DNA of 64,000 bases from Siphonodentalium dalli (lineage: Eukaryota; Mollusca; Scaphopoda; Gadilida; Siphonodentaliidae): assembly GCA_032622095.1 (NCBI GenBank), contig CP136066.1, positions 169,828,664-169,892,663 on the forward strand, in the 5' to 3' direction. Of this stretch, positions 1 through 11,650 are shown in pieces. The translations under genes and the position numbers were made by a program. The notes below the pieces were generated by a model. The model saw only the letters and a list, made by a program, of their open reading frames with translations, ran no database searches and was not told the origin of the DNA. Numbering within the stretch: the stretch's first letter is position 1; every line of letters begins with the position of its first letter.

Positions 1-363
1 TTCTATAAATCTGAAAAATTGACATTTTGGGAAACTTTTTACACAAAAAAATCATGTCTGTCTAGCAGGGAATTCGCCTTTAAATCTTATGTTTTCGTAA
101 CTAGTGTCAGAACCGCATAAAAAAATACAGTCATATTTTAGACCACACCAAAAAATTCAAACTTCACTACAAAGGGTTAATTCCTGTGCCAATGGTTATT
201 TTACCTATGGGAAATCATAGGGAAGAGGTGTGACGATTTTTTTATGTGAAAAGCACACAAGGCTATTGACCAATCAGGGCCAGTGTCTATTTTATTCTCT
301 CCTATATATTCCTCCCGCATCCGCCAGATGTCACTCGGAACCTTATTTACACCAGTGTAACCT
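1..363 (+). mobile_element. 3' part of a short TIR element, copy 1
   Basis: This stretch matches 1351-1716 almost base for base, with one short length difference. It ends in ATTTACACCAGTGTAACCT, the right-hand terminal inverted repeat of the complete copy at 1264-1716. The left end lies outside the window. There is no coding capacity, so it looks like a non-autonomous DNA element. Both copies have the same orientation. Confidence 0.75.
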
Positions 364-1263
364 AAAGCGATAGCCCGCTTTTTCGTGGAATAATTGTAAC
401 TCCCTACAATTCTTCAGAATTGCCCATCAATCGAAAAAATGTGTTCAAAAACAATATCACTTCTGTGGTTCTTTATTTATCACACACAATTTAACCCCAC
501 CCCCTTTAACAAATTATTCATCAAAAAAGCACAATTTTCCACCACCAGTCATGTTCAGGCCCCATTTTCACTCAGTTTTAGGGGTCTGGTGTTGCAAACT
601 TGGATCAGCTATGGAAGACTGTTCAATATTCTTTCCATGAGAGAACTTCTGGTGATGTGAGGTCATTGAGTCCAGATCTGATCAGCTGAGCATCAAGCGC
701 ATGACTTTATCAGCACATTGAAGAATAAAATATGACATTTTCAGGTCTGCAAGGGTGATCCAAGATAACTGGATGTGGGTGTATATTGAATTAGTTGAAT
801 AAAGATATGCTCTCTTTGAATTGCTGGAGCATTTTCTTAAATGTGTCCAAGTTTTAGTGCTATTAACCTTCAAATGACCATACCCACCAGTGGAAATGAC
901 ACACTTTTATGATATATATCTGTATATCACTGGCTATAAAATCCAAAATACTTGTTAAATTAGGTTCTTATAACAATTGATATATGTGTCGTTGACATGC
1001 CCATGTTATGGGTCATTTGCATTATCATGTGACTATTACCACCTTGAATTTTTTTGAAAATACCTTGAAAAATTGGCATTTTTTATGAAAAATCTTACTA
1101 TTTTTTTGGCTGATGTAAGTGAAAGAAGGCATCAGCAGCAAGAATAGCCACATCAAGCATGAGATATTCATTGGACTGAAAGACCAGGCTCTGTAAAATG
1201 CATTAAAATGCTTTAAAGTGACTCCCAGGAATCAAAAATGATAAAAAGCTATTTTTTCCCTTT
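364..1263. other. Unique-looking spacer between the two TIR-element copies
   Basis: AT-rich sequence. Short open frames at 439-660 (+) and 682-873 (-) show no recognisable domain, and their codon use looks random. I see no repeat structure or RNA gene here. Confidence 0.4.
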
Positions 1264-1716
1264 AGGTTACACTGGTGTAAATGTTTTCCACAGGCCTCAG
1301 TGCTAACGTTTTAGCGTATAGTGTTGGCAATATAAATGTTGGGTCCAAAATTTTCTTTAAATCTGAAAAATTGACATTTTGGGAAACTTTTTACACAAAA
1401 AAATCATGTCTGTCTAGCAGGGAATTCGCCTTTAAATCTTATGTTTTCGTAACTAGTGTCAGAACCGCATAAAAAAATACAGTCATATTTTAGACCACAC
1501 CAAAAAATACAAACTTCACTACAAAGGGTTAATTCCTGTGCCAATGGTTATTTTACCTATGGGAAATCATAGGGAAGAGGTGTGACGATTTTTTTATGTG
1601 AAAAGCACACAAGGCTATTGACCAATCAGGGCCCAGTGTCTATTTTATTCTCTCCTATATATTCCTCCCGCATCCGCCAGATGTCACTCGGAACCTTATT
1701 TACACCAGTGTAACCT
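1264..1716 (+). mobile_element. Complete 453-bp MITE-like element with perfect 19-bp TIRs
   Basis: The left end AGGTTACACTGGTGTAAAT (1264-1282) is the exact reverse complement of the right end at 1698-1716. The interior is AT-rich and non-coding, and is shared with copy 1 at 1-363. The flanks (…cccttt and tctgcg…) show no clear target-site duplication, so the superfamily cannot be assigned. Two copies within 1.7 kb indicate a mobile, non-autonomous family. Confidence 0.8.
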
Positions 1717-1862
1717 TCTGCGGATGTGGAGTTTTCATCTGAATTCCAATCATGCGGTCATGAAGAATAGCCTAGAATATTCATTTTTTTATTTTATGTA
1801 TTTTTTGATCAAAATTACATAGAAACTATTATAAACATTAATAATATTGTACTCTATATATA

Positions 1863-1889
1863 TCTCTCTCTCTCTCTCTCTCTCTCTCT
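1863..1889 (+). repeat. (TC)n microsatellite
   Basis: About 13 uninterrupted TC dinucleotides. Confidence 0.95.
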
Positions 1890-2364
1890 ATCGGACACAC
1901 ATTCACACAAATTCACAGAAACCACCCTTAGCATCATCCACTCATCGTCTCTTTCACTACCGGTGACCATATAACATATGGTGTACTTTCTTCATCGTTA
2001 CTCAAATTGAAATAATGTGGTGATAGTGATTTTTAATTACAATTTAGTCTTTCATTTAATATCGAAATTCAGTGGAGCGAACTGTCGGTGTAACGCGACA
2101 CCATATTATTATATATTTTGTTTGTGTGGTAATGTATTATGCAGTCTGTTGAATGTAACACAAAACAATTCAGCCTTTATAACAATAGTTGTCGACGGAG
2201 TCACATTCTGACAAAGAACCACGACGAAAATCGCAATATATAAACACTATTTCAGATTCAACCATGAAAATTCATAAATATAACAATTCCAGTGATCATA
2301 TGAATATCTTTATTACTACATCAATGCGCGGTCAATTATAATCAAAGATACGTTACATCCATTT

Positions 2365-3718
2365 ATGTCGACAATAGCTGAATTAAACTTGGACGAGATT
2401 CAGGAACTATCACAATATAATTTGAGCGCCAAACTAGATCAAGAATTTGATGATCAAGATAATCCCCATATGGACTTTGCCCTGGTAAACCAAAAACTGT
2501 AAATATTTCTCGCCTGAACAATTTATAACAGAAATAAGAAAAGAATCCTGCGACTTCTTAATAATGGGACTAAATTATCGGAGCTTAAATGCAAATTGGG
2601 ATTCATTCACTCAATTTTTGGTTGAAACACAAGAACAAGAAAATGTCTTTGATATAATTACACTAAGCGAAGTTTTTAAAATAAATAATGCAGCAGAATT
2701 CTCCCTATCCGGATATCAGAATATCGAATACAAAACAAGACCAGAGACCGATGACGGTAGAGGTGGAGTCGGGCTCTTTATTCGGGAAAATCTTTCATAT
2801 TGTGCAAGACCTGATCTATCGGTATTTATTCCACATGTGATAGAAACGATTTTTGTTGAACTTAATCCAGGCAAACCAAATCGATGCATAATTGGCAGCA
2901 TATATAGACCAAACACTGCTCCGATGGCAGATATTGACAAATTTATGAAAGAGATTGATGGCATTATGGGTAAACTAAATCAAACAAACTGTAAAGCATA
3001 TCTTATAGGTGACTTCAATATAGATCTTTTGAATTTCGACAATCATGAAAAAACGCGTACTTTCCTCGATAACGTTTTCACTCTTGGGTTCACTCCTAGC
3101 ACTACGAAACCAACCAGGATAACTGAACACTCTGCTACTTTAATTGATAATATCTTCACTAACAACCTGTCTGAAAGAACATCAGGCATTATCATTACAG
3201 ACGTCTCGGATCATTTGGCGACATTTCATATCGAACGTTCAAATTTTAAAAGATCTCGCAATGTAGCATCTGTCTTGGAACCATTTAGAATGTTTAGTGA
3301 AAGGAACATAAACAAATTCAAGGATACATTGTCAATATCAAGTTACGAAGACGTGTTAAACTGTGAATCAGCAAATGAAGCTTATGACCATTTTCTAGAA
3401 TTATATATGTCTGCATACCATACTGCTTTCCCACTAAAATACCACAAACCACCAAAGAAATATTTAAAGCACCAACCGTGGATGACAAAGGGACTTTTAA
3501 AATCTTCATTAGAGAAAAATAAATTATATATTCGTAAATTAAAATCTCCGACAAACGCTAATATGCATGCATACAAAGAGTACTATCACGTATATAAGAG
3601 AACAATACGCAACAGAAAAAAACAATATTATTGCGAGAAAATTAACAACGCAAAGAATGACATGAAAGCGACGTGGACAATCTTAAAACAAGCCATGAAT
3701 TGGAAACTTGACTGGTAA
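2365..3718 (+). pseudogene. LINE 1 AP-endonuclease (EEP) region
   Basis: An open stretch from the ATG at 2365 meets a stop at 2500-2502. In the next frame, reading resumes from about 2498 and runs open to 3718, so one indel near the A-run at 2492 separates the two parts. The 384-residue open frame starting at 2564 is an exonuclease-endonuclease-phosphatase fold. It begins with an N-RSLN block, then shows a GGVGLFIRE segment, SIYRPN, GDFNIDLL (Mg/catalytic Asp-Asn), LIDNIF and SDHLATF (the C-terminal SDH catalytic block). In LINEs this enzyme nicks target DNA to prime reverse transcription. After the SDH block comes a basic linker rich in K and R. The frame overlaps the RT frame at 3708, where a frameshift lies. 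Confidence 0.9.
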
Positions 3719-4850
3719 AAATGTTGACGAAGTCAACACACATTACACTGATTATTTGATCAATAGAGAATCGGATGAGTTAGAAATAATTGAAACAACA
3801 GAACAGGAAATAATACTCACATGCTACTCATTTAAAGTTAAAGCAAGTAAAGATGTACATGGTCTATCAAATCGATTGATGAAATCATATATTTATGAAA
3901 CAGCCAAAGCTCTTAAACACATATTCAATCAATCTTTCAAAGAAAGAGTTTTTCCGAAGAAAATGAAAATATCGAGAGTAATACCGATTTTCAAGGGTGG
4001 ACAAAAAGAAAACTTTTCGAACTATCGACCCATCAGCATATTACCATGTTTTTCAAAAATACTTGAAAAAATCATGCAAAAGCGAATTATAGATTTCTTT
4101 GATGAACATGCCCGTTTCTATAAACATCAATATGGATTTAGGAAGGGGCACTCCACCATCCATCCAGTAATGCATCTTTTAAATCATGTTGTTGAACAGA
4201 ACGATAAAAAAACCAAAGACTCAACATTAGCAATATTTATTGACCTTTCAAAAGCATTCGACACAATAAGTCATGAAATCCTACTAAATAAGATGGAACA
4301 CTGTGGTATTAGGGAGACTGCTAATCATTGGTTTAGAGACTACCTATCAGAGAGGCGACAATATACAGATTATGGTGGAAACATCTCCAGTCTATCCAAA
4401 GTTTCATGTGGTGTCCCTCAATGATCCATACTCGGACCAACAATTTTTTTAATTTATGTCAATGATATGTCACTATCCACATCTTTAAATTTATTATCAT
4501 TCGCAGATGATACAACCCTATATACATCAGGCTGTGACAAAACTTTTGTTGAAAATCGGGTAAACTTCGAACTAAAAAACATTCACAACTGGTGTTGTTG
4601 TAATAAGCTCTCCATAAATAAAAATAAATGTAATTATATGCTAATTCATCCAGAAAATAATGATCATAAATGGAAAGAGTTGAAATTATATATAAACACA
4701 GCTGAACTAAACAGAGTAGGGAATATATATGAAGAAACATCCTTGAAATTTTTGGACATTAATATCGACGAAAATCTAACGTTTAAAAGGCATATTTCAA
4801 CCGTATGCTCTAAGATGGCTCGAGCTATTTATTGTATCAACAAAGTTTAA
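3708..4850 (+). pseudogene. LINE 1 reverse transcriptase core
   Basis: One frame is open from 3708 to 4850 except for a TGA at 4422-4424. Motifs appear in order: a PIFKGG segment, NYRPISILP, YGFRKGHST, FIDLSKAFDTISH (motif A, catalytic Asp, near 4240), SCGVPQ (motif B, near 4405), and SFADDTTLY (motif C, catalytic Asp-Asp, near 4500). The TGA sits where the Gly of the usual PQG motif belongs, so a single G-to-T change in a GGA codon would explain it. A second in-frame stop is at 4848-4850. All catalytic aspartates remain, which suggests fairly recent decay. Confidence 0.92.
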
Positions 4851-5390
4851 AAGTTCTTTCCGGGTGACGCACTGCGCACTCTATATTACGCACTTATCGA
4901 CGGTCATATGGTATACGGCATTCAGGTATGGGGTCATGTGGCGACCACAAACAAGATATTTTTATTGCAAAAAAGGGGCGATTAGAACAATAACCAATGC
5001 TAGATACAATAGACACACAGAACCCATTTTCAAAAAATGAATATTCTGAAATTCAGTGACATTTATAGATATCAACCGTTAGTATTCATGCATGACTGGG
5101 CTTATAATAGACTGCCAGGAACCTTCAAAAACTCATTCGGAATTAAACTAGGAACCAACAGTAGACAGGCAGCCGCAGGAAACATTAGACCAAAAGCAAC
5201 ACCAAGAACATTTTCAGAAAATCTCCCAGAACATTCTTTTTCGAATATTTGGAACTCAGTTAATAAAAAACAAAAAACTAATAGGAATCGAGAAAACCAT
5301 AAAAAACTAATGAGTGTAGAATTGATCAACCATTATTCCAATAAAATTGAATGGAAAAACAAATTCTGCCCTGATTGCACAAACACATGA
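4851..5390 (+). pseudogene. LINE 1 C-terminal region
   Basis: The RT frame continues after the stop at 4848-4850 with a typical 'LRTLYYALIDGHMVYGIQVWG' type thumb/connection segment. It is shifted near 4975 (G-run) and again near 5032 (A-run of six), and then stays open to a stop at 5388-5390. The last ~117 residues are basic and end in a Cys-x-x-Cys-bearing tail. Recognition rests on position and style, with no catalytic motif present. Confidence 0.75.
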
Positions 5391-6038
5391 TAAAACATAT
5401 TTCGAATATATATAGTATATAGGCCACTTACCTTAAATGCTAAACTTGCCTCACATTAATTACCCGAGTGCTAATACTTACGTCCTGCTAAATCTCGTCC
5501 AATGCCTGGCTGTATATACTAAGGGAATTCAACGGTGACAGTTATAAACAAATAACACATTTAATTGAATTATTCATAAGTTAGGGCGCTGTGGTTTGTT
5601 TACACACTGACGATTTTTAAATAACAGATGAGTATTGTTCTAAACGACTGCTGAACAGATTTCATATAGTGTGTGAGCAAAGTCTTAATATTTCTCCTTA
5701 GTAAATGCAGCCAAAACATACTTCAAAACTTGTTATTGAGAAAATTGACCGTTGCATATTCATTCATATCCATTTATATCCACACAACTGGAACCTATTT
5801 GTTTATTCACTGGAATCCATATCAATATTTAAATCCAATTTATATATTAATCTAATCTAATAGTGAAATATTTAAATTCTTTATGTAGCCATTATTGATT
5901 GTATTTTGTCATTCAGGGGTGCCGGGTAGACGGCCATCATAGGCCACGGCACTCCACACAATACACATTAACTTATATTATATTGTATTAATGTATAATG
6001 TATTGTGAAATAAAATATTATCCTATCCTATCCTATCC
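5391..6038 (+). other. LINE 1 3' untranslated region and (TCCTA)n tail
   Basis: Non-coding sequence from the last stop to the pentamer tail. It includes a GC-richer block (about 5915-5960, 'gggtgccgggtagacgg') followed by AT-rich sequence, AATAAA-like sequence near 6010 and about 3.5 TCCTA units at 6021-6038. No target duplication could be fixed because the 5' border is unknown. Confidence 0.7.
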
Positions 6039-6099
6039 ACATCTTGATAGTGTTGTTCTGAGAGAAATACAGCTCCAATCGTGGGGTGGTATCTAACCC

Positions 6100-6830
6100 G
6101 ATATCTTGATATAAGTTTGTCATACAATATTAGGATCTAGAGTTTTGTTCAGAGCTTCTCTAATTAAGAACCGTTTTTTCTCTCTCGCAAATTCAGGCAA
6201 TTTCATATAACACTGTACATCATGGGGGAGGTGGAAAAAAGTTTTTTCCGGGCACGTATGCCGGGGTGGGTGGGTGGTCGATATGATCAACAAACAATTT
6301 TTTCCGCAACTCAAAAATATTTTTCCTGCAAGTCTTTTAGACTGTTTTTGCAATGAGTTTGGCTTAAAACACATCTATATGTCAATATTAACATAAATGA
6401 CAAATTTCATGATGATCAGACAAACAGTATAGCCTGTAGCCCATGCTAAGGGATTGAATTTTGAAATCCAAGATGGCTGCTGGCAGCCATGTTTTTTTTG
6501 ACCGAATGACCCCAACATGACTTGTTCCTATTTACATGTCAAAGTTAACATCCATGATTAATAATATGCACATAAATTCATATACAGCTGTTTATAGTGA
6601 ATTTCCCACCGCAAATATCTGTTTTAGTGTTAAAAGGGGGGTAGGTGTCCAAAAATGGTCGGAAAAAACTTCCGAAAAAGGAAAACAAATTGGACGCGGG
6701 GTGGGTGGGTCACAACAAGGGTCGAAAGTAAAAAATCAGCATACGTGCCTGCAAATTTTTTCCGACTCCCCCCTGTGTATATTGAAGTTTTCGTGCAGAT
6801 ATCTGGAGTGAAGTTCTAATAACATGACTT
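6100..6830 (+). repeat. Dispersed repeat related to the 24.1-24.7 kb and 38.1-40.1 kb copies
   Basis: Contains 'aaatccaagatggctgctgg' followed by 'cagccat' (about 6464-6490), the same palindromic phrase found several times at 24.1-24.7 kb and, inverted, at 38.1-38.4 kb. G-rich blocks ('ggggtgggtgggt') occur at 6252-6275 and 6700-6710. The relationship outside the palindrome is weak, so borders are approximate. Confidence 0.4.
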
Positions 6831-7459
6831 TATTGATACGTTATCAGGATTAAATTTTGTTATGTATATATATTGTTTGATCGGGAGGCAAACAAGATTC
6901 GTCGTAGAGTTATCTCCCATTGACTGGTATCAAATGATAACGATCTTTCTCTTGCTATTGAGGGTGTATTTACATTGGTGAAGATGTGTGTACAGTTCTA
7001 CACGCATACCAGTGTAAACGGGTATATATAGAAATGCATACAGAAAGTAAGGTAAGTGGTATTCGTTCGTGTGAGAAAAACATCCTATCAGTTATAAGTC
7101 ACGGTCAACACCGAGGCATTGCGACAGGCAAATCGGATTTGATTAATCGTTACTGGGGCTTGGTGTATATGTGCTTAATCCTTGTTTGTTCAACCCACGT
7201 ATTCAAAGCTATTACATGGCATCAGACGGTTCGTACAGATGGTCACATTTAAGTACTTGGTATATGGCTGAGTAAACATCTGGGACGATTTTGCATCTTG
7301 CTGAATCAGAAATCAGAAACTCGATTCGCAACCAGAAGCCAGGAATCACATAGGGACATACATTTTGTATACGACGTCAACCCTTTCTGAAATTGTGTGT
7401 CGTGTTTCCTGCTTCTCGTAGACTCGGCTCTACTCGGCTGAATCTATGAACAACGATGC
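6831..7459. other. Spacer, nothing recognised
   Basis: The 88-residue frame at 6986-7252 resembles no family I know and lacks support. No repeat or RNA gene seen. Confidence 0.4.
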
Positions 7460-7690
7460 TAATGCGGTACCAGGAACGTGACACCCCCAACTTTGGTATT
7501 TTGTTCAACAGTTGGAAATATCATACCTGACACAAATTTGGGGAAATTTCACACCAACACTATTTTGAAATTGTTCTTGTAGTTTAAAGCTCGTGGGATT
7601 GGTCTGGTTCAAGGGGAGGGTGCAGTTGGAAATTCCAATGTGCCCCCCCCCCCCCCCACGTGGGCCCTATAGGCACGTCCCTTTTCGGCA
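7460..7690 (+). mobile_element. Fragment of the GGGTC-family element interior
   Basis: The phrase 'ttcaacagttggaaat' followed by 'acctgacacaa', then 'ttgttcttgtagttt', lines up with 12070-12165 and 15095-15185 in elements A and B. It includes a C15 run at 7643-7657 and 'ggcacgtccc', the inverse of the GGGACGT phrase frequent in those elements. No ends are visible. Confidence 0.45.
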
Positions 7691-7817
7691 TAGACCAAAT
7701 ATTTTTGGTCTGCTGAAAGTGCATGATTCATTAGAGTGCATGTCTGGCCTAAACTGACGCTAACGCCAAGTGCATTGCCCATTACCTGTGTGCGGGTGAG
7801 CGCGCGTTCACGACCTG

Positions 7818-9320
7818 GGGCCTATACTATAGAATTACAATTGCCGTGTTTCTCCACGTGGACAGCGTTAGTCTGTAAGTTCCCAGTCTTGTAAAGCTAG
7901 ACTTGTGTTCTATAGTACTCGAGCAATTGTGTTCTTGTAAATTCCTTGCATTGGATATTGGAATTTAACAATAGGCGATTACCCCTTTTCACAACATACA
8001 TCGTTGTGAACTGACTTATATAATGTTCTGGCAGAGCCATTATGTAACTGGGATTCATTTCAGCAGCAAGCTGCTCGGTTTTTGTGGTGTTTGGAGTGTC
8101 CCAACGCTGCATCTTTTTGTTATTCTATATAGTACTCGAATTGTCTAACTTGGGGGGAAACAAGAACTCGCTTGACGGGCTGATAAATTACCAACTTAGG
8201 GAGTTCCATAGTACAGACATAACACAAATCGGGTAGAACACGGTGTTAACATTACAAGTATACGAGGCTGAATTAGTGGTTGTCACCGCAATGAAACGCG
8301 TGCGAATGTCGATATGTCGGATTATCGCTTTGTGTATTGCGCACTCATGCATTAACCCTTTCTCGACGTGCGAAGTTTCACCGGGTCAATAAAATCGTAG
8401 TCACATTGAGATGATGGGTTCAAATTACGCATGGGCGTAGATAGATATATATTTTGAGATGGGGTCCATAAACATAGACAAATTGGCTTTGATAAATAAG
8501 GGTTTGCACATAAATTATGTTGTGACGGGGGCGATTCTCATCAAAATACTCAACAATTGGTAATGTCACGCAGGGACGTTCAATGGGTGTTGGCGCATCA
8601 CAATAATCTTCGTCCCAAAGTTAGTGATGATTGATTTATTGGGTAAATGGCAATTAGTTCAGAAGTTTCGATCGGTTGGAATTGTTGGTTTGGGGATTTC
8701 TAACCATTGCAGAATTTCAACCGAATGGGGTGCAAATATAGTTTTCTGGTTCAGGGAGGAGGTGTACTCGGGCAGCGGAGACCTTATACGTGAATGTTAC
8801 CGCGATTCCATGGTAGAAAATGGCACTGAATTTAAAATTAAGACTGGAGAATAGGTTATAATCATTACAATCATTACAAATGTTCCAGCTAATGTAACTG
8901 CAAATTATAATTTATACTACTAGTATGATGTTTTCCTACATTCAGTGTAATTTTGGTTGTTAAATCTAAGTTTCTACTTAAACAAAAAGTTACACTGACC
9001 CTTTGGAAAATATACTTGAAATATATATTTTCACCCTTTTAACTTGGAAATATTTTTATCAGTCTATTATCTCCGGCAATTCAGTTTGTTTTCAATTACA
9101 TTGTACATGTATCGAAATCGTACGTATACGACGACCAGTTAAAATGTCCCTGCTCAATCTGATACTATAATCACCATGTGTAGGTTTTTCTGTCGATGGG
9201 GTTTATTTGTGATCACTCTATCCGTCTCTATCCCTTTGTGTTCGTACATACATCGTTAAATATATTTGACCATGAACCATGTAAATACAAGGAAAGTCAT
9301 GAAAAGCTATATATTGTCTT
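7818..9320 (+). mobile_element. GGGCC-family element, interrupted copy (left arm of the long inverted repeat)
   Basis: Starts with GGGCCTATACTATAGAATTA preceded by CTG (7815-7817). It runs as an inverted copy of 10110-11650 with only scattered differences, up to 'tattgtctt' at 9312-9320, where a LINE tail takes over. Subterminal repeats of the type TACTATAG / CTATAGTAC recur (7911-7920, 8127-8137). It encodes nothing I recognise. The second terminus is missing, so the copy was probably cut by the LINE insertion. Confidence 0.75.
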
Positions 9321-9663
9321 ATAACATAACATAACATAACATTTTTATTGACATAATACACCCACGCGGGGCAGTTGTCATAATACAGATAATTTAAACA
9401 CAAGTCAAGACAATTTCATATAAAATATATATATAACATGTATTTGTAACTCAACACTATATTCTCATTTATTTGCGGAAAACTGCCGAACCATGTTACA
9501 GATCAGATTGCATATACTCGGGTGTTCAGCCTTCATGAGGAATATGAACTTTTCTATTTCATCAAAGTTTACGAAAATTGGTTGGTGAACTCCTATTTCA
9601 GTGAAAAATCTCTTCCGCAAATGGTTATGTTTTTCACATCTCATTATAAAGTGTTCTTCCGTT
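9321..9663 (-). pseudogene. 3' end of a LINE with (TTATG)n tail
   Basis: Read on the minus strand, 9663 to 9465 is open and ends in a stop (9465-9467). It has the look of a LINE C-terminus: 'EEHFIMRCEKHNHLR' (His and Cys of the usual zinc-like CxC…H…C block), then a Phe/Ile-rich stretch ending near 'ANK'. It is followed by a short 3' UTR with 'cgcgtgggtgtattatgtc' and 'aataaaaatg', and a tail of four TTATG units (9321-9340). The 5' side is cut exactly at the start of the DNA element at 9664. The LINE therefore inserted into the left element, and element X later inserted into the LINE. Confidence 0.7.
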
Positions 9664-9666
9664 CTG

Positions 9667-11650
9667 GGGCCTATACTATAGAATTACAATTGCCGTGTTT
9701 CTCCACGTGGACAAACTGTCGAATACTATGGATACGATAATTTACAAGTGTGTGCGATTCCCCGTCATTTACAAGAACAGATAAAATCCAGTACTATGGA
9801 TTTCCGTTTATCTGCGCGTGGAGACGAACGCTTGTTAATGGGTAAAGGGAACTTACTCTAATATTATACATAAATGGATATAGTAATGCCTTTACATATA
9901 TTTGAGTCATTTGGCGAGTGGTTTAGTGGATGTATAAAGTCAATGTTATGATAGGCAATGGGGAACACGAAAACTACTTGCGTGCACCATAATTCCAATG
10001 GCACAAGCATCGCGAAAATACAAAAACGATTACAACATTTTACGCTGAACACGAGTACAAAATATCGTAAGCTAGAACGCTCTTTATAAGAGATAGATGT
10101 TTTATTGACCTACATCATAGAAGACAATATATAGCTTTTCATGTCTTTCCTTGTATTAACATGGTTCATGGTCAAATATATGTAACGATGTATGTACGAA
10201 CACAAAGGGATAGAGGCGGATAGAGGGATCACAAATAAACCCCATCGACAGAAAAACCTACACATGGTGATCATAGTGTCAGATTGAGCAGGGAAATTTT
10301 AAGTGGTTGTCGTATACGTACGATTTCGATACATTATACAATGTAATTGAAAACAAACTGAATTGCCGGAGATAATATACTGATAAAAATATTTCCAAGT
10401 TAAAAGGGTGAAAATATACATTTCAAGTATATTTTCCAAAGGGTCGGTGTAACTTTTTTTTGTTTAAGTAGAAACTTAGATTTAACAACCAAAATTACAC
10501 TGAATGTAGGAAAACATCATACTAGTGGTATAAATTATAATTTGCAGTTACATTAGCTGGAAAATTTAGTCATTGTAATGATTATAACCTATTCTCCAGT
10601 CTTAATTTTTAAATTTAGTGCCATTTTCTACCATGGAATCGCGGTAACATTCACGTATAAGGTCTCCGCTGCCCGAGTACACCTCCTCCCTGAACCAGAA
10701 AACTATATTTGCACCCCATTTGGTTGAAATTCTGCAATGGTTACTCAAGATTTCCAACTGTTAGAAATCCCCAAACCAACAATTCCAACCGATCGAAACT
10801 TCTCAACTAATTGCCATTTACCCCCATAAATCAATCATCACTAACTTTGGGACGAAGATTATTGTGATGCGCCAACACCCATTGAACATCGCTGCATGAC
10901 ATTCCCAGTTGTTGAGTATTTTGCTGAGAATCGCCCCCATCACAACATAATTTATGTGGAATCCCTTATTTCTAAAAGCCAATTTGTCTATGTTTATGAG
11001 CCCCATCTCAAAATATATCTATCTACGCCCATGCGTAATTTGAACCCATCATCTCAATATGACTACGATTTTATTGACCCGGTGAAACTTCGCACGTCGA
11101 GAAAGGGTTAATGCATGAGTGCGCAATGCGCAATACACAAAGCGATAATCCGACATATCGACATTCGCACGCGTTTCATTGCGGTGACAACCACTAATTC
11201 AGCCTCGTATACTTGTAATGTTAACACCGTGTTATACCCGATTTGTGTTATGTCTGTACTATAGAACTCCCTAAGTTGGTAATTTATCAGCCCGTCAAGC
11301 GAGTTCTTGTTTTTCCCCAAGTTAGACAATTCGAGTACTATAGAATAACAAAAAGATGCAGCATTGGGACACTCCAAACACCACAAAAACCGAGCAGCTT
11401 GCTGCTGAAATGAATCCCAGTTACAGAATGGCTCTCCCAGAACATTATATAAGTCAGTTGACAACGATGTATGGTGTGAAAAAGGGTAATCGCCTATTGT
11501 TAAATTCCAATATCCAATGAAAGGAATTTACAAGAACACAATTGCCCGAGTACTATAGAACACAAGTCTAGCTTTACAAGACTGGGAAATTACCGACTAA
11601 CGCTGTCCACGTGGAGAAACACGGCAATTGTAATTCTATAGTATAGGCCC
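9667..11650 (+). mobile_element. Complete GGGCC-family element X (1,984 bp, ~46-bp TIRs)
   Basis: The left end GGGCCTATACTATAGAATTA (9667-) continues as perfect inverted repeat with the right end for about 46 bp, up to 'ctccacgtggac'. Both sides are flanked by CTG (9664-9666 and 11651-11653), giving a 3-bp target duplication. The interior has subterminal TACTAT repeats. A 118-residue frame on the minus strand at 11108-11464 has no recognisable domain. It is probably non-autonomous. Its right 1.5 kb is the mirror image of 7818-9320. Confidence 0.8.

Larger units (their letters stand above)
2365..6038 (+). mobile_element. Nearly full-length degenerate non-LTR retrotransposon (LINE 1, Jockey/CR1-like)
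   Basis: The layout is endonuclease, then reverse transcriptase, then a C-terminal region, an untranslated 3' region and a short pentanucleotide tail (TCCTA repeats at 6021-6038). The tail follows an AATAAA-like stretch. This is the usual layout of a LINE that primes on target DNA. The 5' border is uncertain. 1990-2364 may be its 5' UTR, and 2365 is the first ATG whose frame leads into the endonuclease. At least three frameshifts and two in-frame stops make it inactive. Jockey/CR1-like placement rests on motif style only; a tree of the RT domain would be needed to assign a clade. Confidence 0.88.

Noticed and set aside
439-660. 73-residue frame near the window start
   Set aside because: No family resemblance, and it lies in AT-rich spacer.
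11108-11464. 118-residue minus-strand frame in element X, possible transposase piece
   Set aside because: The mirror copy in the left arm is not open over the same length, and no catalytic motif is seen.
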